From: Desulfobulbaceae bacterium
GTDB taxonomy: Bacteria; Bacteroidota; Ignavibacteria; Kapaibacteriales; UBA2268
Assembly (NCBI GenBank): GCA_018335795.1
Contig: JAGXRP010000044.1
Coordinates: forward strand, 1 to 64,000
Length of the DNA: 64,000 nucleotides
Direction of reading: 5' to 3'
Made by a program: the position numbers and the translations under genes. The notes beneath the pieces are model-generated. The model searched no databases. It worked only from the letters and a program-made list of their open reading frames with translations, and was not told the origin of the DNA. Positions 14,993 to 23,607 of the stretch are shown here, in pieces (position 1 is the stretch's first letter; each line of letters opens with the position of its first letter).

Positions 14993-16720
14993 TTAACTAA
15001 AAGGTTCTGCCCACCATTCCGGATTCAACTCAGGGAAGATGGAATTTCGTTCTTCTGATTCGTGTAAATACAACTCATCGTTCGTTTCCATTTCTGATTT
15101 ATCGGCATATTTTTCAAAAAAGTCACATAATTTATTAAAATCAGAATGATGATATAGAAATCTTTGTTCGGCATAATCTTGAGCCGAGCGTGTATAAATC
15201 AAGAACTGCCAATCGGAAGAATGAAGAAGCATTAATTCTCTCAAAGCTTGTGTCAAAATTCTTCTTTGCAAAGCTCCCAAATCCGGAATCGAATTTGTTT
15301 CGTAAATTTTGCTTAGTCTCAACTCATTATTATAAATAGCTTCCCAAGTCCAATTGTTGTCTTCATTCGACCATACTTCGTGACTATTCCCTTCGCCCCA
15401 AGAGCCTTCAGGTAATTTGATTACTTCGGTTGGATTAATTTTGTTGTACTGTTCCCAAGCCGTTGCAGCTTTTGTATATGGCGAATTATGCAAACCCTTG
15501 AGCAAAGATTTGATGAAAAGTGGTCCCTCGAACCACCAATGACCAAACAATTCGGTATCGAATGGAGTACACAAAGTGCCAAACATTCCGGTGATATTAT
15601 TATAATAATTCAGCGTATTTTCGATGTGATGAATGAAATGATTAGTTTGCAAATCAATCTTATCGAATGTCCAATCAGTATGATAGAGCGTTTTATACAT
15701 CATATCGGCTTTTGTATCGGTTACTCGCCAGTATCTCAAACCCGAATCAACATGCTTTTTGTGGAAATCTAAGTAATCCGGTTGCCCGGGATAGCCAACT
15801 TCTCCACTCCAGACCTGCATCGAAATATCTTGATGACGAACAAATGCGGCAGCCGTGCCATACTTTGTTTCAACACCTGAGCTTGCTTCGTACAATCTGA
15901 GTGATGATTTGTCGAAGTTCCAAGGAGTATGATGAAAAGATGGCGAATTCACAGGAACAAAAACACCGTTATCTTTATCAGTAAATTTGCCAAGTGGGAC
16001 AGACCTAAGCAATAAATTTTCATCTGTTACAAAATACTTAATCCCATGCAATGCTATAATTTGCTCCACTCCTGCACGCAATTTTTTCTCATTAAAAGGA
16101 GCCACCGGAATATAAGATTGCCATTCATAAGCAGGGCGATAAGCACATTCGGGCAACCAAGTGCCACGAGGAGTTCTGCCAAAGTGCTTCTTGTAATTTT
16201 CGACAGCCGCTTTGACTTGCAAATTCACACTGCGGTCAAATCCAAGCATTGGGAAATAGCCGTGTGTAGCACCGCATGTCATCACTTCAATATGACCATC
16301 ATCCTGCAATTTTTTCAGCCCTTTGATGATTGACATATCGTATTTATCTATGAATTCTTTTTTTCGTTCTTTGAACCATTCTTCCCAGAATTGGGTTAGC
16401 CATATATGATGAGCGTCGTATCCACGTGAAGTAAATTCGATTTTGTCCTTTTGAGCAGCAGCGATTTTTTCGTCGCAATAATCAATGAAGATTTTCTTGA
16501 AATCCGGATGCTCGAGTTGTTCGCAAAGGACGGGAGAAATATCAAGCGTTACATTGGGCGAAATACCTTCTGCTATTAAATCGTTAAAAACATTCAGTAG
16601 TGGAATATAACATTCAGCGACGGCTTCGTTCAGCCAATCTACCCCGTGTGGAGATTTGCCATGATGCAAAACCCAAGGCAGATGCGTATGAAGTATTAAA
16701 ACATAATTTCCTGTGTTCAT
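14993..16720 (-). CDS. GH57 family 1,4-alpha-glucan branching enzyme-like protein
   Basis: 575 residues. The GH57 barrel begins LILHTHLPWVLHHG. The putative nucleophile is E191 in GTWLPECAY and the acid is D388 in CTPFDTELFGHWW; both contexts are those of GH57 branching enzymes (DUF1957 C-terminal domain, residues ~430-560). Such enzymes make alpha-1,6 branches in glycogen. It is the first gene of the glycan operon, 13 bp ahead of the flippase, although glycogen synthesis and surface glycan are different pathways; the linkage may be incidental or the substrate may differ. Glycogen phosphorylase is encoded at 35.8 kb. Confidence 0.88.
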   Translation of the reverse strand: MNTGNYVLILHTHLPWVLHHGKSPHGVDWLNEAVAECYIPLLNVFNDLIAEGISPNVTLDISPVLCEQLEHPDFKKIFIDYCDEKIAAAQKDKIEFTSRGYDAHHIWLTQFWEEWFKERKKEFIDKYDMSIIKGLKKLQDDGHIEVMTCGATHGYFPMLGFDRSVNLQVKAAVENYKKHFGRTPRGTWLPECAYRPAYEWQSYIPVAPFNEKKLRAGVEQIIALHGIKYFVTDENLLLRSVPLGKFTDKDNGVFVPVNSPSFHHTPWNFDKSSLRLYEASSGVETKYGTAAAFVRHQDISMQVWSGEVGYPGQPDYLDFHKKHVDSGLRYWRVTDTKADMMYKTLYHTDWTFDKIDLQTNHFIHHIENTLNYYNNITGMFGTLCTPFDTELFGHWWFEGPLFIKSLLKGLHNSPYTKAATAWEQYNKINPTEVIKLPEGSWGEGNSHEVWSNEDNNWTWEAIYNNELRLSKIYETNSIPDLGALQRRILTQALRELMLLHSSDWQFLIYTRSAQDYAEQRFLYHHSDFNKLCDFFEKYADKSEMETNDELYLHESEERNSIFPELNPEWWAEPFS

Positions 16721-16768
16721 CTCATTTCCAATTTTATTTATTTAGCCAATTAATAAATGCAATTTATG

Positions 16769-16828
16769 CAAAAAAAATGTCATCCCAAACGTTTCGTTTC
16801 GATTTTTGAGCGAAACATTTGGAATGAC
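16769..16828 (-). terminator. Rho-independent terminator of the DUF3467 transcript
   Basis: Arms 16779-16796 and 16811-16828 form an 18-bp stem (gtcattccaaatgtttcg in the minus transcript) with two G-U wobbles that pair only on the minus strand, followed there by ATTTTTTTGC. The gtcattcc/gggatgac ends resemble a common dispersed hairpin (REP-like) found in many genomes. Confidence 0.75.
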
Positions 16829-16868
16829 GAGTAATATTGTTTTCTTGAACACTTTCATTGCCTTCGGG

Positions 16869-17195
16869 TTAATTCACCTTCGGGCTACCTCCGAAAAAAC
16901 CTGGGAAATTGTTCAAATTGTTGGGATTGTCAATGTTAATCTCGCCATGAGTGTTCTCGTATCGTGCTATATTGTCATGCAATGCTCTCATAAGCAACTT
17001 TGCATGTTGTGGCGTCATAATTATTCGGGCGTGTACTTTGGCTTTGGGTACACCCGGTAAGACTCGAGTAAAGTCCACAACAAATTCGGCAGGCGAATGT
17101 GAAATAATAGCCAAATTTGAATAAATACCTTCGGCTTCTTTTTCGCCCAATTCGATATTTATTTGTTGTTGTTTAGGTGCATTTTTATCATTCAT
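16869..17195 (-). CDS. DUF3467 domain protein
   Basis: 108 residues. IELGEKEAEGIYSNLAIISH, then SPAEFVVDFTRVLPG, and TPQHAKLLMRALHDNIARYE are the conserved elements of DUF3467, a small domain common in Bacteroidota and other bacteria. Its function is unknown; the fold is reminiscent of small beta-rich regulators. The C-terminal ~25 residues are Asn/Pro/Gly-rich and likely disordered. It lies 19 bp downstream of the TPR lipoprotein gene on the same strand and is followed by a strong terminator, so the two form a short operon. Confidence 0.88.
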   Translation of the reverse strand: MNDKNAPKQQQINIELGEKEAEGIYSNLAIISHSPAEFVVDFTRVLPGVPKAKVHARIIMTPQHAKLLMRALHDNIARYENTHGEINIDNPNNLNNFPGFFGGSPKVN

Positions 17196-17214
17196 GTCAA
17201 ATCCCGTTTATAGA

Positions 17215-18714
17215 TTATAAATTGTCGTATTTGGCTCTTACTTCTTGCAATTTTTGTGATTCTTTCAAATCACCGTAAATTTTCATCAGTATGAGATAGT
17301 ATTGGTCTCTTTTATTATTAGGTATTGAACTTTCAATGACTTCAAGCTTGTTCAAAATTTGCTTCAATTCATTTGCTTGGTCAAGCACTGTATAAATATT
17401 GGCTAATTCGCCCATTACTTGAAAATCATTCGCAAATTCAGGTGTTTTCATTGCCCTCGTAAAATATTCGGCTGATTTACGTAAATGTGGGAAATACTCT
17501 TCGTAATCAGGCTTATACTTAGGGTCGGATTCAATTTTGTCTTGTTGCTTGCGTTGAACGTCGCCTGCTAAATTTTTGTAAGCCGATGCTATATTCCGAA
17601 GTACAAATTCGTAAGTCGGGTCAATCTCCAATGCTTTTTCATACTTAGTGATAGACTCTTGATAGCGGCTCATATTTTGCAACAAATCTCCATATTGTGC
17701 CCAAGCATATTTATTCTTGGGGTCTGATTTTGTAAGTGCATCAACAGATTTCAAAGCGTCGTCAGTTTTGCCTAATTCTTGATAGAGTGCTACAAGCGAA
17801 GTATTTGCTTCGGGGTTTGTAGGCTCTATTTGGGCAAATAATTGGATATATTTGAGCGAAGCATCAAATTCTTTACGTACATAATGAAGTTGAGCCAATG
17901 CTCTAATCGGTGTTGTGTTCATGTTGAATCTTTGCGAACGTTCGACTTCAAGTCTTTCCATCGGTGGGTCGTATCGCCATCCTTTCAACATGTAGTTGGC
18001 TTTGTCTTGGTCATAAAACAGGAACAAATCCTTGTCATTTATTACAAAATGGTCAGTGATTGAGGTATCGCCTTTGGGTGAGGATTTCACTTGGCTGTTT
18101 TTAGGTTTCCCCAATTTGTCGCTTATTGCCCTGCGAGTCATGTCGTAATATAAACCGTTCTCCTTTGCAAAAGAGATGTCTTTCATAGACTTTTCGACAA
18201 ATAATTCGTACTGCTGAATTGCCTTCAAAGTGTCGCCAATGACTTCATAGGCAGAACCTTTGAAATTGTAGAAATCCGTAATTTCCGGTCTGATTGAAAT
18301 TCCAAGGTCGAAATTTGCCATTGCTTTGTCAATGTGTGTTTGCTGTTTGGTTTCTAAGTATTTGGAGTAACTTTCGACTCCTTCATTATAGGCTTCAACC
18401 CAAATTTGGTTAATCCGGATTTTCATTGTGTTCTTTTGTGTTTCGTCAATATTACTCTGCAATGCTTTTTTAGCAGATTCGGAAGCCAATGCAAATTCAT
18501 TCTTTGTCATGTAAATTTCTGTCAAATATACATAGGCTTCACCATTGTTAGGATTAGCTGCCAATTCCATTTTCAGATATTCTATAGATTTGTCATAGTC
18601 TCTGTTGTTATAAGCGACCTTTGCTGTAGTCATGTTTCTCGAAGCGCATTGGAAACCCTGAAAAGCGATTGTGCCTACTATAAGCATCAAAATTGAAAGG
18701 GCTATTTTTTTCAC
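17215..18714 (-). CDS. Tetratricopeptide-repeat lipoprotein
   Basis: 499 residues. N-terminus MKKIALSILMLIVGTIAFQG followed by FQCAS: a hydrophobic signal and a Cys at 23 that is a likely lipidation site, though the -1 residue is Gln and not the classical Gly/Ala. TPR units follow: AKVAYNNRDYDKSIEYLKME, ANPNNGEAYVYLTEIY, then a central non-TPR part (~200-265) and further TPRs at ~270-380 (YAWAQYGDLLQNMSRYQESI). Such envelope TPR proteins act as scaffolds; no specific partner is indicated. It is rich in Lys and Asp with ordinary codon use. Confidence 0.82.
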   Translation of the reverse strand: MKKIALSILMLIVGTIAFQGFQCASRNMTTAKVAYNNRDYDKSIEYLKMELAANPNNGEAYVYLTEIYMTKNEFALASESAKKALQSNIDETQKNTMKIRINQIWVEAYNEGVESYSKYLETKQQTHIDKAMANFDLGISIRPEITDFYNFKGSAYEVIGDTLKAIQQYELFVEKSMKDISFAKENGLYYDMTRRAISDKLGKPKNSQVKSSPKGDTSITDHFVINDKDLFLFYDQDKANYMLKGWRYDPPMERLEVERSQRFNMNTTPIRALAQLHYVRKEFDASLKYIQLFAQIEPTNPEANTSLVALYQELGKTDDALKSVDALTKSDPKNKYAWAQYGDLLQNMSRYQESITKYEKALEIDPTYEFVLRNIASAYKNLAGDVQRKQQDKIESDPKYKPDYEEYFPHLRKSAEYFTRAMKTPEFANDFQVMGELANIYTVLDQANELKQILNKLEVIESSIPNNKRDQYYLILMKIYGDLKESQKLQEVRAKYDNL

Positions 18715-18883
18715 GACATTTCTCCGATATTGTTTTTAAACTTTTTGATAATTTGTTGGTTTATCATTTATTTATTATGTAATTATACAGATTGTAAAAA
18801 TAACAAATTTTTTGCAAATTATAAAGCATAATAATGATTATTATAAAGTTGAACAAACCATTCAATCATCAATCAAAATATAA

Positions 18884-18913
18884 ACAGAGACTTATAAGGT
18901 CAAAAGTCTCTGT
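18884..18913 (-). terminator. Hairpin, probable terminator of the outer-membrane protein gene
   Basis: Perfect 10-bp stem acagagactt / aagtctctgt with a 10-base loop, located 25 bp past the stop of the minus-strand barrel gene, followed on that strand by TTATATTTTG. Confidence 0.6.
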
Positions 18914-18937
18914 CAAATTCAAAATATCAAACTTTAT

Positions 18938-19516
18938 CTAAAACGTTAACATTTTCCAACCGACTGTAACTTGAATGAGTGAGTTTTTGGCATTGAAATC
19001 GCCACTATACACATTGCTCATACCCAATTCATATCGTACATCCAAAGTGAACATCAGTAGGTCAACACCAAGTCCAAATTGCATAGACCACATTGCGTCA
19101 TTCAGCTCACTCTCTTCCACTACATCAGGAATTTCGAGTACACCCTTGTCAGTAATGATTGATGCCACAGGACCGGCTTGAATATTGAGTTTAGCTGATT
19201 TGTAGTCAAATATATTAATTCCGAGCAAAACCGCAAAATCTATTGTTTTGTGAGTACTACCATAATTCATAGCCTCGTAAGCCAATTCACCACCCTTTTG
19301 GGTTATCATTATCTCAGGTTGAATAAACCATTCATCTCCGATACGAGCAAAGGCGCCATATTGGAATGAATTGCTAAATGAACTCGAAATATCACTCTCG
19401 TCAACCGATAATTTAGATGCTGTATATCCGATTTTTGGACCAATACTTAGTTGTGCCGATGCCGAGGATACCAGAAACAAACTAATAATAATATAAACTG
19501 CTATTTTTTTCATCAA
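18938..19516 (-). CDS. Outer-membrane beta-barrel protein (PorT-like)
   Basis: 192 residues with signal peptide MKKIAVYIIISLFLVSSASA (or one residue longer at MMKK). The mature protein alternates hydrophobic and polar residues in short strands: LSIGPKIGYTASKLSVDE, FQYGAFARIGDEWFIQPEIM, VDLLMFTLDVRYELGMSNV, and ends in an aromatic residue (GWKMLTF), as outer-membrane barrels do. It fits the small eight-stranded PorT/OmpA-like barrel group of Bacteroidota. Function unknown. It is a single-gene unit bounded by a terminator hairpin. Confidence 0.8.
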   Translation of the reverse strand: MMKKIAVYIIISLFLVSSASAQLSIGPKIGYTASKLSVDESDISSSFSNSFQYGAFARIGDEWFIQPEIMITQKGGELAYEAMNYGSTHKTIDFAVLLGINIFDYKSAKLNIQAGPVASIITDKGVLEIPDVVEESELNDAMWSMQFGLGVDLLMFTLDVRYELGMSNVYSGDFNAKNSLIQVTVGWKMLTF

Positions 19517-19594
19517 ATACTCCCAATGATTATTTAACGTTCATTGACTACTAAATTATTTGACGCAAGGAGTTAAAAATGATTACAATACAAA

Positions 19595-19633
19595 AAAAAA
19601 GAGATTGCTCTTGTGGAAACAATCTCTTTTTTT
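19595..19633 (-). terminator. Rho-independent terminator (bidirectional in form)
   Basis: Stem aaaagagattg / caatctctttt with a 12-base loop and A/T tracts on both sides; 17 bp after the minus-strand stop at 19650. Confidence 0.85.
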
Positions 19634-19649
19634 CTAAAGTGCTTAATGA

Positions 19650-20417
19650 TTAGTCGCGTGTATCGCGAGTTCCGTCATCATCTTTGCGTTTGTCATCATC
19701 TTTGCGTTTGTCATCATCTTTGCGTTTGTCATCATCTTTGCGGTCGTCAAGTTTGCCATCACCGTTGGCAATTTTTATGAGCCATTGTTCAAAAAGTGCT
19801 AATTGTTCTTCATCTAAGATGTCTTTGATACTTTTGATAAAAATATCCCAACAATCTTTAAGACCAGCTCTAACTTGTTCATTAACCGGATTGTTCGCTA
19901 AAGCTTCACGAATTCTCATGTTAAGCTGATAAATCAATTTACCGGCTTCTTCTCTTGTGATTTCACCGGCTTTGTACTTAGCCATGATTTCTTGGCGTGC
20001 TGTTTGTCCTTTCATCATTATTTCGCGTCTTGATTGTTGGAGCAATTTTAGCCATTCGGCTTCACAACGTCTGTGAGACATAATCAACTCTTTAACTTTT
20101 TCGATTTGTTCGTCAGTAAGTTTGAGTTGACGTAAAATCATACCGATTGCCATCATTTTGTGGACTTGCGGTGGTTTTTTGTCGTTAGGTGTCAATCTGT
20201 CATAATTGGCAAATTCACCTTCGATAATCGGAGTAAGTGCAAAATCAGATTCGAGCGTTGCTTCTTGTAATTCAAACCCTGAAGGGTTGAAATCAGCAAT
20301 AGCAAATGATTGGTAGTCGTTATTGGAAAAGTTCTCTGTAGCATTTGGTGATTCGCTGCAAGAACTAATCATTAGTGCCAATGCGACTGTGGTTGCGATA
20401 AGCAAATTTCTCAACAT
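19650..20417 (-). CDS. Spy/LTXXQ-like periplasmic lipoprotein with charged tandem-repeat tail
   Basis: 255 residues from ATG 20417 with AGGAG at 20423-20427; an upstream in-frame ATG (20468) would add a charged, non-signal N-terminus. The signal MLRNLLIATTVALALMISSC has a good lipobox (ISSC). The middle is helical and resembles Spy/CpxP-type proteins: LRQLKLTDEQIEKVKELI, HRRCEAEWLKLLQQSRREIM and ILDEEQLALFEQWL, with one LTDEQ motif. The last ~35 residues are DDKRKD repeats encoded by 18-bp tandem units (see repeat). Spy-like proteins bind unfolded clients or metals in the periplasm; whether this one does is unknown. Confidence 0.75.
   Translation of the reverse strand: MLRNLLIATTVALALMISSCSESPNATENFSNNDYQSFAIADFNPSGFELQEATLESDFALTPIIEGEFANYDRLTPNDKKPPQVHKMMAIGMILRQLKLTDEQIEKVKELIMSHRRCEAEWLKLLQQSRREIMMKGQTARQEIMAKYKAGEITREEAGKLIYQLNMRIREALANNPVNEQVRAGLKDCWDIFIKSIKDILDEEQLALFEQWLIKIANGDGKLDDRKDDDKRKDDDKRKDDDKRKDDDGTRDTRD
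19675..19746 (-). repeat. 18-bp tandem repeat inside the Spy-like lipoprotein gene
   Basis: Three identical units tctttgcgtttgtcatca (19681-19734) plus a partial diverged unit on the right and part of one on the left. Each unit encodes DDKRKD. Identical copies suggest recent slippage and a length that may vary between strains. Confidence 0.9.
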
Positions 20418-20594
20418 AATTAATCTCCTAAAAAAAATAAAATTGTTTGTTTTATATATTAGATTCAAAAACTTTCAAATGGTTTAATGCTTATTCAATT
20501 TTTTTTTCAGCATTTCAAACTTTCAACATACTTACAAAATGAAATACACTTGAAGTCAAAATTGGTTGCAAAAAAAACATAAAAAAAGCGAAAA

Positions 20595-22451
20595 TTATTT
20601 TTCCTCTTCTTCATATACACGCCTTACATCGCTCACACCCTTGACTGTGAGCAATCTTACCATAATATTGTTTAGCTCTTCTACGTTTTCGACCATGACA
20701 GAAAGCGCCCCATCGAACAACGAATCCGCCGTATCGAGATTTATTCGCTTGATGTTCGATTTGCCGATTGCTTCGGTAATATCGAGCAACATCAATTCGC
20801 GGTCTTCGCCACGAATAATCAATTTGGTATCGTAATTACCATCAGCCTTCTTTTTGAGAAAGGTTTTGGGCGGATTGAGTTTGAAATATTTGTGAAGCAT
20901 TGCAACTGCACGATGAGATACTACACTTTTTTGCCATTCAAATTTTGGTACGGCGTTGTCCGATTTGATAATTTCCACTTGGTCGCCCGAATTCAGCTTG
21001 TAATTCAAATCATGAAATGAGCCATTAACTTTGCCTGTAACGCAGTGCAAACCATATTCGTCGGAAAGCACAAAAGCATAATCCACCAAAGTTGAACCCT
21101 TGGGCAGAGATATTTGCCGCCCTTCCTTAGAATAGACAGTGAGTTCCGAATCAAAAAGATTGACTTTGAGCGAATCCCAAATAATTTGAGATGCATTATC
21201 GCCGAATTCTTCAATCATATCCTTCATCCATTCTCCCCATTCATCAATATCCGAATCGGTGAATTGTAGTGCTCTGACCCTACCGGTTTTGAGTGAAAAA
21301 TTTGCCGCAAATCCTTCTTCGGCAATAGTATCCATCTCTTTGGTTCGAATCAGTATTTCTATTCGTTTCCCGTCGGGACCGATGAGTTCCGTGTTGAGCG
21401 ATTTATACCAATCGAGCTTAGGTTTAGAGATGTAATCAACAAAACTAATTGTATTGAAAGCGTTAGCTAATACTCCCAAAGCACGATAACATTCGTGCAC
21501 GTCGTTGGATTGGAGTATAATCACCACCGAATAAAAATTATCTATATCGCTAATTGATTTCCCGTTTTGGGTCATCTTATGGATTTCGTATTCGTGCTTA
21601 TGCACGATTGATAAAACATGCTTAAGATTTTGAGCGTTGAGCGAATTTTGGATTAAATCCGAAAAAACCCTGATGTAATCTATAAATTCGCGTCTCTTTT
21701 CGTTCAATGCAGTTCGGATAGCTTCGTAATTTTCACGATTTGAATAGTAAAATGAACGATTTTCCAATTCCATTTTCACTTTGAGCAGTCCCAATCTATG
21801 AGCTATTGGAATGTAAAAATTCAATGTTTCTTGCGCGATTTCTACTTGCTTTTTGGGGGAAAGATAGTGCAGAGTACGCATATTGTGCAATCGGTCGGCA
21901 AGCTTAATCATAATTACTCGAGCATCTCTAACGAGTGCCATAAATAATTTGCGATAAGTTTCCGCCTTGCTCACTCTTGGTTTGGAGGGACCTGCCAAAT
22001 TATCTTCTATTAAGTTCTGTTGAACTTTGTCTTCGGTATAAATTTCGGGTTTGATAATTTCCGAATGTGATATTTTTGTTACACCGTCCACCATTTCCGA
22101 TATGTCTGCATCGAATTCTTTTGTAATCATCTCTGTACTTACAATTTCAACATCTTCGATGGTATCATGCAACAAGCATGCTGCCAATGAATTGGAATCA
22201 TGCAGTTGCAACTCATTCATAAGCAGTAATGTAGTATTGAGCGGATGAGTATAGTACGGATAGCCAGATTTGCGATATTTCCCTTTGTGCATTTCTACAC
22301 AAAAATAAAAAGCCTTGCTGATTAGCTGCTTGTCGAGATTGCCACCGACTTTGTCAACAGCATCCATCAAATAGGCATGGTCGGCATCTACATCCTTACC
22401 AAACGGGGTATCCTCGTCATATTCTAAATCACATTCTAAAAAAAGTTCCAT
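20595..22451 (-). CDS. spoT: RelA/SpoT homologue, probable hydrolase-type with degenerate synthetase site
   Basis: 618 residues with domains in the usual order: HD hydrolase (H55, H69, HDTIED 95-100, and KLADRLHNMRTL 183-194 are all intact), RelA/SpoT synthetase (~270-390), TGS (~437-497) and C-terminal ACT (~545-615). The synthetase is altered: where active enzymes have YDLLAxRI, this one has DNFYSVVII (304-312), losing the catalytic Asp and the Arg, and GYQSLHT is WYKSLNT. The Glu of IEILIRT remains. So it probably degrades (p)ppGpp but does not make it, and a separate synthetase should exist elsewhere. The family is certain; loss of synthesis is inferred from these residues. Confidence 0.9.
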   Translation of the reverse strand: MELFLECDLEYDEDTPFGKDVDADHAYLMDAVDKVGGNLDKQLISKAFYFCVEMHKGKYRKSGYPYYTHPLNTTLLLMNELQLHDSNSLAACLLHDTIEDVEIVSTEMITKEFDADISEMVDGVTKISHSEIIKPEIYTEDKVQQNLIEDNLAGPSKPRVSKAETYRKLFMALVRDARVIMIKLADRLHNMRTLHYLSPKKQVEIAQETLNFYIPIAHRLGLLKVKMELENRSFYYSNRENYEAIRTALNEKRREFIDYIRVFSDLIQNSLNAQNLKHVLSIVHKHEYEIHKMTQNGKSISDIDNFYSVVIILQSNDVHECYRALGVLANAFNTISFVDYISKPKLDWYKSLNTELIGPDGKRIEILIRTKEMDTIAEEGFAANFSLKTGRVRALQFTDSDIDEWGEWMKDMIEEFGDNASQIIWDSLKVNLFDSELTVYSKEGRQISLPKGSTLVDYAFVLSDEYGLHCVTGKVNGSFHDLNYKLNSGDQVEIIKSDNAVPKFEWQKSVVSHRAVAMLHKYFKLNPPKTFLKKKADGNYDTKLIIRGEDRELMLLDITEAIGKSNIKRINLDTADSLFDGALSVMVENVEELNNIMVRLLTVKGVSDVRRVYEEEEK

Positions 22452-22560
22452 AAATTGCTCATTTGCAAATAATAATACTACAAAATAAAACGAATTAATT
22501 GAAAAATCACTATATTTATAAACAATTTAATCAATAATCTTGTAATATTCAATTTTTCTT

Positions 22561-23607
22561 ATGAATAGAAAAGAATTTTTAAACCTCGCATCGCTTTCAA
22601 TTGGCTCTTTAATGCTCTCCAAAAGCATTGCTAAAGCCAATGTAACTCAAAAAAGCAATATAAAACCTGCAAAATTAATGCCGAATGACACTATTGGGAT
22701 TGTTTCGCCCGGAACTTCTGTATCTTCGCCTGATGATTTGGCAAAGGTTGAAGAAATTTTGAAGTATTTTGGATTGAATTTCAGATATGCTAAAAACACT
22801 ATAAAAGGCAGTGGCTATAAAACTCGCTCAGTACGAGAACGTATAGAAGATTTGTATGAAGTTTTTTCGGACAGTACATTCAAGGGCGTGATTTGCACCA
22901 GAGGGGGCTACGGTTCAGGGCGTCTGATTGACGGGCTTGACTATGATTTGATTCGTCGGAACCCGAAAATCTTCGTCGGATATAGCGATATCACTGCATT
23001 ACATCTGGCTATAAACAAAAATGCCGGACTTAGCACATTCCATGGTCCCGTCCTCTTGTCATCTTTTAACAATTATACTGCTACAAATTTCCGAAACATT
23101 GTTTTTGGTGATGTTGAATACCCACTTGTATTAAGCAACCCACAATCGGGCATGTCACCTCGCAACCCATTCCCTACTCGAACAATCGTGAAGGGAGAAG
23201 CAGAAGGAATAACGCTCGTTGCAAATTTATCGTTGCTGACTTCGCTTATGGGCACAAAATTCGAGCCTGAGTTTGAAGGTAAAATATTGCTGATTGAAGA
23301 CGTAGGAGAACAACCGTACAGAATTGACCGTATGTTGAATCAATTGAGACTTGCGGGAGTGTTTAGAAAAATTTCGGGTTTAGTTTTCGGACGTTGTGAT
23401 GATTGCAATTCCGGTACTACTCAATCTACTTGGGATTTGTCATTGGGTGAAGTATTGGACAGTTACTTATCTGAGCTTTCAATTCCAGTCTTTTATGGAC
23501 TGATGTTCGGTCATACGGATAATCAATTAACTATACCACAGTTATGCAAAGCTAAAATGAATGCAGACGAAGGGAATTTGGTATTACTCGAATCGCCTGT
23601 TATTTAG
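22561..23607 (+). CDS. LD-carboxypeptidase, peptidase family S66 (LdcA-like)
   Basis: 348 residues. N-terminal MNRKEFLNLASLSIGSLMLS resembles a signal anchor of the twin-arginine-like type without the RR pair. The S66 catalytic triad is visible: S142 in FVGYSDIT, E246 in LLIEDVGEQPY and H318 in MFGHTD. RGGYGSGRLIDGLDYD is also typical. LD-carboxypeptidases remove the terminal D-Ala from tetrapeptides during murein recycling. It is divergent from the spoT gene across a 109-bp intergenic region and convergent with the TPR gene, overlapping it by 8 bp. Confidence 0.92.
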   Translation: MNRKEFLNLASLSIGSLMLSKSIAKANVTQKSNIKPAKLMPNDTIGIVSPGTSVSSPDDLAKVEEILKYFGLNFRYAKNTIKGSGYKTRSVRERIEDLYEVFSDSTFKGVICTRGGYGSGRLIDGLDYDLIRRNPKIFVGYSDITALHLAINKNAGLSTFHGPVLLSSFNNYTATNFRNIVFGDVEYPLVLSNPQSGMSPRNPFPTRTIVKGEAEGITLVANLSLLTSLMGTKFEPEFEGKILLIEDVGEQPYRIDRMLNQLRLAGVFRKISGLVFGRCDDCNSGTTQSTWDLSLGEVLDSYLSELSIPVFYGLMFGHTDNQLTIPQLCKAKMNADEGNLVLLESPVI

